Counted from the first letter of the stretch, positions 1 to 5,476 are shown. The stretch is DNA of 8,767 nucleotides from Candidatus Bathyarchaeota archaeon (GCA_030669135.1 DAOVEE010000070.1:1-8767); one strand, 5' to 3'. Numbers and translations are program-made. Notes: generated by a model not told the origin, from the sequence alone.

Positions 1-1017
1 AACGAGGGCTTCCAGCTGGGTCCCCACACTCCCATGAACTTCACCCTCAACTACTATAGGACGCCCAACGTTAAGACGCCTGACAGCTGTTTCCCGTTCC
101 GGTTCGGGCCTCTGGATCTGAACAGCCCGGTGCCCGAGACAGAGGCGTTGATGAAGGTGCTTGACCGGGTGCCCATGAGCTTCGTGAGCGCCCTTCACAT
201 GATGAAGTGGGGGGGCATAACCTACGAGGTGCCTCACAGGTGCCCCGAGCTGTACGCCCCGCTGTGGGACGCCGCGAAACGGTTCGACGTGTTCCCCCGT
301 AAGCGGCTGGGGACGACGCTGGCGCCCGGTATCCAGCAGGCGGCGTACCTGACGCCGGCGAAGGGGTGGCTAAGGCAGTGGACCGCCGGTAACAAGAACA
401 TCGAGCCCATCCCAGGCTGCGACCTCTACGAGTACGCCCAGACTCTGAACCCCTACGTGTTCATCATGATCCCGGAGTGCTGCATCTGGTACGACCCCAG
501 GATATGGGACGACTCGCCCAGCGAGTCGACTCTAGGTGAAAGCTTGTTGTATGCTAAGGAGCGGCGGGACGAGGTGAGCAGCTGGATGCTGGACATTTGG
601 AACAGGGCGTTGCCGCACCTGAGGACGATGAGCCCCTTCAAGGTAATGATGGACGAGTGGATGGAGCCGATAATCGAGAGGTACACCAACGTGAGCAACC
701 CGCCGTTCAGCTTCGACGAGAAGGTGCACGCCAGAGAGGCGACGGTAGCGGAGAAGGCGGGGGTCGAGGGCAGAGACGACCTCTACAGGATGTTCTACCT
801 GGGCGGACTGATCAGGACGTTCGACGCGGAGCTGGAGGCTGGGGGCAGCGAGGCGCTGTCGGGGCTGAGGGACGAGGTGTACGGGAAGCTCCAGGAGTAC
901 GACAACTATCTTCACGACAACTACACGGTGGTGGCGCACCCCATCAGGAACCTGGTGGGGATGAGCCTAGGGGCTCTGCTTCACAGCGCGGTGTATGCGA
1001 GGGGCAGGCAGCCCTAG
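1..1017 (+). CDS. Unidentified protein, 5'-truncated by window edge
   Basis: The frame is open from the first base (NEGFQLGPHTP precedes the first ATG at 34), so the true start is probably outside the window. The visible part is about 338 residues and ends with TAG. I do not recognise the family. From the ATG at 34 the protein is soluble-looking, with no signal peptide or membrane segment, and rich in Trp, Pro and Tyr in its first half. Five cysteines lie there (residues 19, 70, 129, 149, 150), including a CC pair in 'IPECCIWY'. The second half (about 165-300) is charged and probably helical. Codon choice is G/C-ending, like the ribosomal genes here, and the frame is long and clean, so it is a real gene. 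A TTTTT tract follows the stop. A cofactor- or metal-binding enzyme is possible from the Cys/Trp pattern, but this is only a guess. Confidence 0.8.
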   Translation, partial: NEGFQLGPHTPMNFTLNYYRTPNVKTPDSCFPFRFGPLDLNSPVPETEALMKVLDRVPMSFVSALHMMKWGGITYEVPHRCPELYAPLWDAAKRFDVFPRKRLGTTLAPGIQQAAYLTPAKGWLRQWTAGNKNIEPIPGCDLYEYAQTLNPYVFIMIPECCIWYDPRIWDDSPSESTLGESLLYAKERRDEVSSWMLDIWNRALPHLRTMSPFKVMMDEWMEPIIERYTNVSNPPFSFDEKVHAREATVAEKAGVEGRDDLYRMFYLGGLIRTFDAELEAGGSEALSGLRDEVYGKLQEYDNYLHDNYTVVAHPIRNLVGMSLGALLHSAVYARGRQP

Positions 1018-1021
1018 CCCA

Positions 1022-1026
1022 TTTTT
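1022..1026 (+). terminator. Oligo-T tract after the first gene
   Basis: Five consecutive T lie five bases after the TAG of the unidentified gene. Archaeal transcription commonly ends at short oligo-T tracts without a hairpin. The tract is short, so this is a weak call. Confidence 0.3.
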
Positions 1027-1090
1027 GCCTCAGGTTACTTGCCATAAACGTCCATACGCGGACCATATGGGCGGCACCAGGCTCGATGAA

Positions 1091-1103
1091 ATAACCTTTA
1101 TCT
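1091..1103 (+). promoter_or_regulatory. Candidate archaeal promoter of the peroxiredoxin
   Basis: The sequence ATAACCTTTATCT has a TATA-like CTTTAT core centred near 1099. Archaeal initiation is usually about 26 bases downstream, near 1126, which would leave a leader of about 20 bases holding the AGGTGA ribosome-binding site. Inferred from position and composition only. Confidence 0.4.
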
Positions 1104-1135
1104 TCCACGGCTTTCAGAGTTTAACCTAGCCTAAA

Positions 1136-1141
1136 AGGTGA
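1136..1141 (+). promoter_or_regulatory. Ribosome-binding site of the peroxiredoxin
   Basis: AGGTGA, a strong archaeal Shine-Dalgarno match, is five bases from ATG 1147. It decides the start against the in-frame GTG at 1138, which lies within it. Confidence 0.6.
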
Positions 1142-1146
1142 ACTTC

Positions 1147-1794
1147 ATGGAAGAAAAAACCGATGTAGTAAGCCTCCCCTTGCTGGGAGGAAAGGCACCC
1201 GACTTCGAGGCGCCTACGACCCAGGGAACACTGAGGCTATCCGACTTCGAGGGAAGCTGGCTAGTCCTGTTCTCACATCCGGCGGACTTCACGCCGGTCT
1301 GCACGACGGAGTTCATGGCCTTCTCGGAGATCTACGATGAGCTGCAGAAGAGGAACACGGAGCTTCTGGGGCTGAGCGTTGACAGCGTCTCCTCGCACAT
1401 AGCTTGGATAAGGAACGTGGAGGAGAAGATGGGAGTCAAGATTCCGTTCCCCATCATCGCGGACCTGAACAAGGAAGTGTCAACCCTTTTCGGGATGATT
1501 CATCCCGCGCAGAGCAAGACGGAGACCATCCGATGCGTCTTCATAATAGACCCCGAGGGCATAGTCAGGACCATACTGTACTACCCGCTGACAACCGGGA
1601 GAAACATGCAGGAGATCCTCAGGATCATCGACGCTCTCCAGACCACGGACGAGCATAAGGTAGCCACCCCCGCGAACTGGAAACCCGGGGACCCCGTGGT
1701 CGTGCCTCCACCGGGAACCACCGAGCAGGCGGAGGAGCGAGTCAAAGAAGGCTACGACTGCAAGGACTGGTACCTCTGCTTTAAGAAGCTGTGA
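1147..1794 (+). CDS. Peroxiredoxin, archaeal Prx6-type 2-Cys
   Basis: This is a thiol peroxidase that reduces hydrogen peroxide and organic peroxides in the cytoplasm. From ATG 1147 it has 215 residues. The peroxidatic motif HPADFTPVCTTEF puts the catalytic Cys at 52, with Thr49 three residues before it; Arg129 in 'TIRCVFIIDPEG' fits the conserved active-site arginine. The C-terminus has YDCKDWYLC, with Cys205 and Cys211, matching the resolving-Cys pair of archaeal enzymes such as Aeropyrum thioredoxin peroxidase. Cys130, beside the arginine, is an extra one. The start is chosen because AGGTGA at 1136-1141 sits five bases before ATG 1147. A GTG at 1138 would add three residues but lies inside that ribosome-binding site. 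The stop TGA overlaps a possible GTG start of the next gene, so the two are probably translated from one mRNA. Members of this group usually form decamers; that is family knowledge. Confidence 0.95.
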   Translation: MEEKTDVVSLPLLGGKAPDFEAPTTQGTLRLSDFEGSWLVLFSHPADFTPVCTTEFMAFSEIYDELQKRNTELLGLSVDSVSSHIAWIRNVEEKMGVKIPFPIIADLNKEVSTLFGMIHPAQSKTETIRCVFIIDPEGIVRTILYYPLTTGRNMQEILRIIDALQTTDEHKVATPANWKPGDPVVVPPPGTTEQAEERVKEGYDCKDWYLCFKKL

Positions 1795-1799
1795 TCGCG

Positions 1800-2018
1800 A
1801 TGCCATGCGTGTCTCCTGATGGGAAGCCGACGTCAAGCGGGTTTGCTACCCTGAAAGCGGTTAAAGGCGGGGCATCTTCCCCGAGAGAGATAGGTGACGC
1901 CACGGGTCAGCCGTTGTTCCGTGTCAGGAGCGGGCTCAGGGAGCTTGTGAGCGCAGGCTTCCTGGAGCTGTCTGAATACAAGTACATTCTCACTTCTGAC
2001 GGGGAGAACGTCCTTTAG
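1800..2018 (+). CDS. Small winged-helix DNA-binding protein
   Basis: A 72-residue protein from ATG 1800; a GTG at 1791 would give 75 residues and overlaps the peroxiredoxin stop as GTGA. The order is a short Cys-containing N-terminus (MPCVSPDGKPT), a helix (GFATLKAVKGG), a helix-turn-helix (SPREIGDATGQPLFRVRSGLRELVSAGFLEL) and a beta-wing ending (EYKYILTSDGENVL). This resembles small archaeal winged-helix proteins beginning 'MPCVSPDGKPT' that I recall from related genomes, though I cannot search for them. Its size allows only the DNA-binding domain, so it probably acts as a dimer. Tight coupling to a peroxiredoxin suggests a redox-linked regulator, perhaps of this operon, with the N-terminal Cys a candidate sensor. 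That role is inference. Its stop is TAG, followed by T8. Confidence 0.8.
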   Translation: MPCVSPDGKPTSSGFATLKAVKGGASSPREIGDATGQPLFRVRSGLRELVSAGFLELSEYKYILTSDGENVL

Positions 2019-2030
2019 CAAAAACCTCCA

Positions 2031-2038
2031 TTTTTTTT
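2031..2038 (+). terminator. Oligo-T terminator of the peroxiredoxin operon
   Basis: Eight T in a row begin 13 bases after the winged-helix stop codon. This is a typical archaeal intrinsic terminator and marks the end of the two-gene operon. A second T6 tract at 2095-2100 could serve as backup. Confidence 0.6.
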
Positions 2039-2041
2039 AAT

Positions 2042-2110
2042 ATGATGCGATTAGGAAACTGTTTTCTCTCGGATACGGATTATGTTGTTGTCCCTTTTTT
2101 CATGATGCGA
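2042..2110 (+). repeat. Two-copy short direct repeat, T-run plus ATGATGCGA
   Basis: ATGATGCGA occurs at 2042-2050 and again at 2102-2110, 60 bases apart. Each copy sits just after a T-run (2031-2038 and 2095-2100). The flanks then diverge, although GGAAACTG near 2053 and AGAAACTGG near 2136 are also similar. It may be a duplicated terminator or upstream region left beside the decayed LLM gene. No function is evident. Confidence 0.35.
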
Positions 2111-2150
2111 GTTACTTAAGCCAAATGACAGTGTAAGAAACTGGTCCGCC

Positions 2151-2393
2151 ATGATGTTTATACCAGAGCAGTTGCGGGAAATCGTGGATCCGATCAGATC
2201 GAGATGAGGCAGCTTAGGCTTCGATATCGTTGCCTGCGGCACCAATCTTGGATTAGATTCTAAGACGGTTAAACGTAGGATGGGTGAGTTCAGGGCTTCC
2301 GGTGCTACGTGGTGGCTGAACCGGGTTCTCGATGCACCCAACTTGATGGATGACTACAGAAAGATGATAGAGGAAGGCCCACCTAGTTTATAG
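2151..2393 (+). pseudogene. C-terminal remnant of an LLM flavin/F420-dependent oxidoreductase
   Basis: Read in one frame, this stretch gives FIPEQLREIVDPIRSR, then TGA at 2205-2207, then GSLGFDIVACGTNLG and ASGATWWLNRVLDAPN, and it ends IEEGPPSL with TAG at 2391-2393. The 'PEQLREIV...', 'G(A)TWWL' and 'EEGPP' elements are typical of the last part of luciferase-like monooxygenases, TIM-barrel enzymes that use FMN or F420. The roughly 250 upstream residues of such an enzyme are missing. The same frame meets a TGA at 2103-2105, and 2041-2150 has no LLM-like sequence. The internal TGA could derive from CGA (Arg). The remnant faces and overlaps by 11 bases the 3' end of the - strand hydrolase-like gene. 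The identification rests on motif recognition, not a search. Confidence 0.7.
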
Positions 2394-2817
2394 TGATGGT
2401 TTCGACGCATCTACCTTCCTCTTTCTCCCTGAAGTCGAGGTCGTACTCGACGTTCGGGTAAACCTCCTTGAGTCCCTTGAAGAACGCCCGCAAGAGGTAT
2501 CCACATAGATACCCGCTTCTGTTATGGTCGTGCCCAGATATCGTGAACCCCTGATACAATGGACATCGGTGCGTCGTGAGTATCACCCTGTTGGACTTGA
2601 CCTCGTAGGTGGAGTCGTAGCCGAACGGGTCGTTGATCTCCTTCAGAATGGGGAGAAAGGTCTCCACGTCAAGCCTGTCGACGCCTTTCCTCTCCCTCAT
2701 CCATCTGCCTATCCTCTCCCCCGCCTCCTTACCCGACCTCGCCTGTAGCTCCAGGGCTTTCTCTACGCCCAGCTCCTCTGCAACATGTTTGAAGAATCCC
2801 CCGTATAGGGCGAACAC
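2383..2817 (-). CDS. L-2-amino-thiazoline-4-carboxylic acid hydrolase-like protein (N-terminus interrupted by TAG)
   Basis: The open part runs from GTG 2817 for 144 residues. It has an amphipathic helical first half (FFKHVAEELGVEKALELQ...GERIGRWMRE), a central 'DVETFLPILKEINDPFG', then a core with 'VILTTHRCPLYQGF', 'GYLCGYLLRAFF' and a C-terminal 'EGRCVETITIN'. Cys 85, 105 and 137 fall in these motifs. The pattern resembles the family of small proteins named after the Pseudomonas cysteine-pathway hydrolase; most archaeal members have no proven substrate, so the name gives family, not reaction. The frame continues upstream as MEEDLYRTAA from ATG 2850, which has GGTG five bases before it, but codon 11 is TAG (2818-2820). 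The ancestral gene therefore probably had 155 residues. The GTG product lacks part of the first helix and may be non-functional. The decayed LLM gene lies just upstream in the same orientation. Confidence 0.6.
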   Translation of the reverse strand: MFALYGGFFKHVAEELGVEKALELQARSGKEAGERIGRWMRERKGVDRLDVETFLPILKEINDPFGYDSTYEVKSNRVILTTHRCPLYQGFTISGHDHNRSGYLCGYLLRAFFKGLKEVYPNVEYDLDFREKEEGRCVETITIN

Positions 2818-2850
2818 CTAGGCAGCGGTCCTATAGAGATCCTCTTCCAT
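2818..2850 (-). pseudogene. Cut-off N-terminus of the hydrolase-like gene
   Basis: ATG at 2850-2848 begins MEEDLYRTAA and meets TAG at 2820-2818; the same frame continues directly into VFALYGGFFKHV of the downstream open part. GGTG stands five bases before this ATG, so it looks like the original start. The TAG is one C-to-T change from CAG (Gln). Either the gene is inactivated, or it starts at GTG 2817, or the base is a sequencing or assembly error. Confidence 0.6.
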
Positions 2851-2889
2851 GAAGACACCGAATACACTTACGTTGCAGTGAGGATAAAA

Positions 2890-3213
2890 CTATGCATAGA
2901 TGGCTCGCAGCTCGGGTATCACGTCCCTTGACACGTTCTCGAAGACATCCACCTATCTCTTGTTCCACGGATAATAGAGTATGAACTCGGTTATCCCCGC
3001 CTCCGCATACTTTTCGACTAGAAGCCGAAGGTTGTCCTCGGAGTCAAACATCGTCCAAGCCTCGAACCACGAACGATGGGGCCTAGTGAAATCGACGAAG
3101 TGGTCGGCCACCCAGACGCTGTCGAAGCCCAGTTCCTCGACCTTCTTCCAGCGCCCCAGTTCCTGCTCTCAGGGAATGTTCTGAATCGTGATGACGCCAA
3201 ACCTAAGCCCCAA
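2890..3213 (-). pseudogene. Internally deleted LLM flavin/F420-dependent oxidoreductase
   Basis: One - strand frame reads as the start of a luciferase-like monooxygenase: LRFGVITIQNIP, then TGA at 3171-3169 where Trp (TGG) is expected, then EQELGRWKKVEELGFDSVW and VADHFVDFTRPHRSWFEAW. After 'TMFD' it jumps without a frame change to a typical LLM C-terminus: NLRLLVEKYAEAGITEFILY, YPWNKR, TAG at 2955-2953, then VDVFENVSRDVIPELRAIYA and TAG at 2892-2890. About 200 or more residues of the TIM barrel are missing between the two parts. With two internal stops plus a large deletion, no functional enzyme can come from it. TTG 3213 is the only nearby start codon in frame; a TGA lies 18 bases further upstream. 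It is 39 bases from the ATG of the hydrolase-like gene, so the two probably once formed an operon. Confidence 0.8.
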
Positions 3214-3635
3214 CCCAGACCACCACCATCAACCAAAGCCCTTCAACAGAAAAGCGTTACACATACGCCGCCCCCATTCAGGAGGGTAGACGAAAAACGC
3301 CGCCGACGCCCCTTTAACCATGAGGAGCCACAGAAACCCCCAGAAGAGACCACGAAACCTGTAAAAAAGCGTCAAGGTAACCGATGAACAAGGACAGAAC
3401 ACGCTCCAAAAAACGCTTATTCCCTGTAACCAGGAACAAGACACCCGTCTCCCCAAACACAGTCCGCCTCAAACCCCCAAAAAAATTCACGGAATACACA
3501 CCTACGGCGACAACCCCCACAAAACACGCAAACCCCACAAAAAAAACGAAATAACCAGTAACGGAGAACAAACGCTCACAAGTAACCTGCAACGAGCCTA
3601 AACCACTTGCACACGGTTACCCGATGAAAATTATC
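3214..3635. other. Compositionally skewed stretch without a secure gene
   Basis: The + strand is unusually rich in A and C, with repeated runs such as AACCCCC and AAAAAA; the - strand is correspondingly rich in T and G. G-runs of three to five recur on the - strand (about 3430-3530), but with long loops. No tRNA, CRISPR or insertion-sequence ends were seen. The only ORFs are hydrophobic - strand frames, which such a composition produces readily. In many archaea a tRNA gene follows the EF-1A/uS10 genes; I looked for a T-loop and acceptor stem here and found none. Confidence 0.5.
3314..3592 (-). CDS. Doubtful small hydrophobic protein
   Basis: A 92-residue frame from TTG 3592 begins 43 bases after the uS10 stop, in the same direction. 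Residues 12-37 (TGYFVFFVGFACFVGVVAVG and on) would make a strong membrane segment. A basic loop (GGLRRTV, GNKRFLERV) and a weaker hydrophobic end follow. Codons are mostly T-ending, unlike the C/G-ending codons of all neighbours. No good ribosome-binding site precedes the TTG. An overlapping frame, 3229-3456 -, is also hydrophobic (LFYRFRGLFWGFLWLLMVKG), so the pair could be one frameshifted membrane gene. The T/G-rich strand alone could equally give Phe/Val/Gly/Leu-rich frames by chance. I do not recognise any family. Confidence 0.25.
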   Translation of the reverse strand: MQVTCERLFSVTGYFVFFVGFACFVGVVAVGVYSVNFFGGLRRTVFGETGVLFLVTGNKRFLERVLSLFIGYLDAFLQVSWSLLGVSVAPHG

Positions 3636-3944
3636 CTAACGGATCTCCATCTCGATGTAGACAGAGTTGGGCACCCTGATCCTCATGATGCTCCGCATCA
3701 CCCGGTCCCTCGCGTCAATCTCGATGAGGCGCTTATGCACACGCATCTCGAAGCGGTCCCACGTGTCGCTGCCGTCCCCGCAGGGGGTCCGCCTCGTGGG
3801 CACCACAAGCTTCTTCGTCGGCAGCGGGATCGGGCCCACGATCTTCACACCGATCCTCTTGGCGATGTTCTTGATCTCGTCGCAGACGCCCTCCAGCTTC
3901 TCGGTGTCTGTGCTCGTCAGCTTGATCCTCGCACGCCGCGCCAT
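3636..3944 (-). CDS. rps10: Small ribosomal subunit protein uS10
   Basis: This is 102 residues, full length for archaeal uS10, a component of the 30S head. It begins MARRARIKLTSTDTEKLEGV and contains the archaeal/eukaryotic-type block IVGPIPLPTKKLVVPTRRTP (residues 36-54). 'DRFEMRVHKRLIEI' follows, and the C-terminus is IRVPNSVYIEMEIR. The stop is TAG, which shows that TAG is a normal stop codon in this genome. It lies 63 bases after EF-1A on the same strand, the usual archaeal gene order. A TATA-like box in that gap suggests it may also be transcribed on its own. GGGG at 3952-3955 is the only, weak, ribosome-binding site candidate before the ATG. Confidence 0.97.
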   Translation of the reverse strand: MARRARIKLTSTDTEKLEGVCDEIKNIAKRIGVKIVGPIPLPTKKLVVPTRRTPCGDGSDTWDRFEMRVHKRLIEIDARDRVMRSIMRIRVPNSVYIEMEIR

Positions 3945-3976
3945 ATTGGTTCCCCGTGACTACGTGAGAATTAGAA

Positions 3977-3983
3977 CTTAAAG
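3977..3983 (-). promoter_or_regulatory. Candidate internal promoter for uS10
   Basis: On the - strand the sequence TAACCTTTAAGTTC lies in the EF-1A/uS10 gap, with its CTTTAAG core centred near 3980. Initiation about 26 bases downstream, near 3954, would give a leader of roughly ten bases. An oligo-T tract stands just upstream of it. Confidence 0.4.
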
Positions 3984-3989
3984 GTTACT

Positions 3990-3995
3990 AAAAAA
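3990..3995 (-). terminator. Oligo-T tract after EF-1A
   Basis: Six T on the - strand begin 12 bases after the EF-1A TAA. This could end or attenuate the EF-1A transcript before uS10, in keeping with a separate uS10 promoter just downstream. Confidence 0.4.
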
Positions 3996-4007
3996 GTGGG
4001 TGGAGAC

Positions 4008-5303
4008 TTACTCCTCGATCTCCATGACAATGCCGGCGCCAATGGTGGTGCCCATGTCACGGAGCGCGAACCTGCCCAGCTGCGGGAAGTCCTTGAAGGG
4101 CTCCATAGCCGTAGGCTGGAGGGGCACGAAGCGCACGACGGCGGCCTCACCGGTCCTCAGGTAGGCAGGGTTCTCCTCGACGGTCTGCCCCGTCCTGGGG
4201 TCCAGCTTCGCGAGGAGCTTGTCGAACCTGACGGCGACCTGCGCCGTGTGAAGGTGCAGAACAGGGGTGTACCCCTCGCCGATGGCCGTCGGGTGGTGGA
4301 TGATGAATATCCTCCCCTTGAAGGCCTTGGCTACCCTGCACGGGGTGTTAAGGTGGCTCGCGACGTTCCCACGCCTGAGCTTGTCCTTTTCTATGCCCTT
4401 CACGTTGAAGCCGATGTTGTCGCCCGGACCGGCGCTGTCGATCTTGGTGTAGTGGGTCTCGACGCTGTTGACCTTGCCCTTCTCGCCGCTCGGCATGAAG
4501 ACTACGTCGTCGCCTGGCTTCAGTACGCCTGTCTCGACCTTGCCGACCGGGGTCGTGCCGACGCCCCTGATAGTGTATACCTCCTGGACGGGTATCCTGA
4601 GAGGCTTGTCGGTGGGCTTGGGGGGCAGCTTGAATGTGTCGAGTGCCTCCAGCAGGGCTGGGCCCTTGTACCATGGCATCTTGTCGCTCTTTTCGACAAG
4701 GTTGTCGCCTGTCCAGCCGCTGGTGGGCACGAAGCTGATCTTTGATGGATCGTAGCCGACCTTCTTGAGGAGTTCGCTGATGCCGTCCTTGACCTCCTCA
4801 AACCTCTGCTCGCTCCAGTCGACGCTGGGGTCATCCATCTTGTTGACCGCAACGACCAGCTGGTTCACTCCCAGGGTCTTGGCAAGGAAGGCGTGCTCAC
4901 GTGTCTGTCCGCCGGGGTTTGTACCGGCTTCATACTCTCCTCTCTTCGCGGAGATCATTAGTATGGCTCCGTCTGCCTGGCTCGCGCCGGTCACCATGTT
5001 CTTGACGAAGTCTCTATGGCCGGGAGCGTCGATGACGGTGAAGACGTTCTTCTTCGTCTCCAGCTCGTAGAAGGCGAGGTCTATGGTTAGGCCTCTCTCA
5101 CGCTCTTCCTTGAGCTTGTCGAGGACCCAAGCGTACTTGAATGAGCCTTTACCGAGTGCCTCGGCTTCTGCCTCAAAGTCCTTCAGCTCCTTCTCTGAGA
5201 TCGCGCCTGCCTTGTAGAACAGGTGTCCGATGCTCGTGGACTTCCCGTGGTCTACGTGGCCGATGATGATCAGGTTGATGTGAGGTTTATCCCTCTTGCT
5301 CAT
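4008..5303 (-). CDS. tuf: Translation elongation factor 1-alpha (aEF1A)
   Basis: This GTPase delivers aminoacyl-tRNA to the ribosomal A site. It has 431 residues, the normal archaeal length. The GTPase motifs are all present: GHVDHGKS (15-22, P-loop), the switch I stretch ending ERERGLTID with Thr73, DAPGH (92-96), NKMD (154-157) and the G5 region near TSGWTGDN (194-201). Domains II and III follow; 'PLRIPVQEVYTIRGVGTTPV' starts domain II, and 'GRFALRDMGTTIGAGIV' is near the end. Residues 122-132 (GEYEAGTNPGG) before QTREH form the insert shared by crenarchaea-like archaea and eukaryotes. The ATG is supported by AGGAG nine bases upstream and a TATA-like box. It is divergent from uS12 and followed by uS10. 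As an essential, highly expressed gene it is strongly G/C-ending in codon choice. Confidence 0.98.
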   Translation of the reverse strand: MSKRDKPHINLIIIGHVDHGKSTSIGHLFYKAGAISEKELKDFEAEAEALGKGSFKYAWVLDKLKEERERGLTIDLAFYELETKKNVFTVIDAPGHRDFVKNMVTGASQADGAILMISAKRGEYEAGTNPGGQTREHAFLAKTLGVNQLVVAVNKMDDPSVDWSEQRFEEVKDGISELLKKVGYDPSKISFVPTSGWTGDNLVEKSDKMPWYKGPALLEALDTFKLPPKPTDKPLRIPVQEVYTIRGVGTTPVGKVETGVLKPGDDVVFMPSGEKGKVNSVETHYTKIDSAGPGDNIGFNVKGIEKDKLRRGNVASHLNTPCRVAKAFKGRIFIIHHPTAIGEGYTPVLHLHTAQVAVRFDKLLAKLDPRTGQTVEENPAYLRTGEAAVVRFVPLQPTAMEPFKDFPQLGRFALRDMGTTIGAGIVMEIEE

Positions 5304-5312
5304 CTCTGAATT

Positions 5313-5347
5313 CTCCTACACCTTCAACCTATATGCAGAATAAAAAT
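5313..5347 (-). promoter_or_regulatory. Promoter and ribosome-binding site of EF-1A
   Basis: On the - strand a TATA-like ATTTTTAT (5347-5340) is followed, about 26 bases on, by the expected start of the mRNA and then AGGAG (5317-5313), nine bases from ATG 5303. The leader would be about 14 bases. A second A/T-rich element, ATTTAA, lies further up near 5355. Confidence 0.45.
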
Positions 5348-5436
5348 GTTAGGTTAAATACATGAAAACGCGTCTCACGTTCAATAACATACTCGAAATA
5401 GACAGAAATACGCTTCAAACAGCGAAAATGCGTAAA

Positions 5437-5444
5437 GTTTAAAG
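5437..5444 (+). promoter_or_regulatory. Promoter of uS12
   Basis: GTTTAAAG, with AAA before it, is a good TATA-like box centred near 5440. Initiation about 26 bases downstream falls near 5466. That would exclude GTG 5462 as a start and leave about ten leader bases, with GGAG (5467-5470), before ATG 5477. A GGGG-TT-CCCC inverted repeat follows the box at 5443-5452. Confidence 0.5.
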
Positions 5445-5476
5445 GGGTTCCCCGTATCGGAGTGGTGGAGAATCAA

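Noticed and set aside
597..1094. + strand frame of 165 codons overlapping the first gene
   Set aside because: Its product is Arg/Gly/Gln-rich low complexity, typical of a shifted frame of a G/C-rich gene.
2051..2341. - strand frame of 96 codons over the + strand LLM remnant
   Set aside because: It has no recognisable motif, and the + strand frame shows LLM signatures across the same bases.
2818..2955. Pyrrolysine coding at the in-frame TAG codons
   Set aside because: uS10, the winged-helix gene and the first gene all end naturally with TAG, and the LLM pseudogene also has a TGA and a large deletion. Simple decay explains the TAGs better; no pyl genes are in the window.
3169..3171. Selenocysteine or Trp reading of TGA in the LLM frame
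   Set aside because: The expected residue is Trp in an IPWEQ-type motif, the gene is internally deleted, and the other TGA codons here act as normal stops (peroxiredoxin, uS12).
2981..3387. + strand frames at 2981-3184 and 3076-3387
   Set aside because: They are antisense to the LLM pseudogene or fall in the A/C-rich stretch, giving Pro/Lys/Arg-rich products without protein-like order.
3301..3560. CRISPR-like or tandem repeat suggested by recurring AACCCCC
   Set aside because: Unit spacing is irregular and flanks do not repeat; it is composition, not an array.
3593..3635. tRNA gene downstream of uS10, as often found in archaea
   Set aside because: No T-loop consensus, acceptor stem pairing or CCA-adjacent structure could be found on either strand.
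3996..4745. Long + strand frame of 249 codons
   Set aside because: It is antisense to EF-1A, whose identity is certain. High G/C-ending codon use gives long shadow frames.
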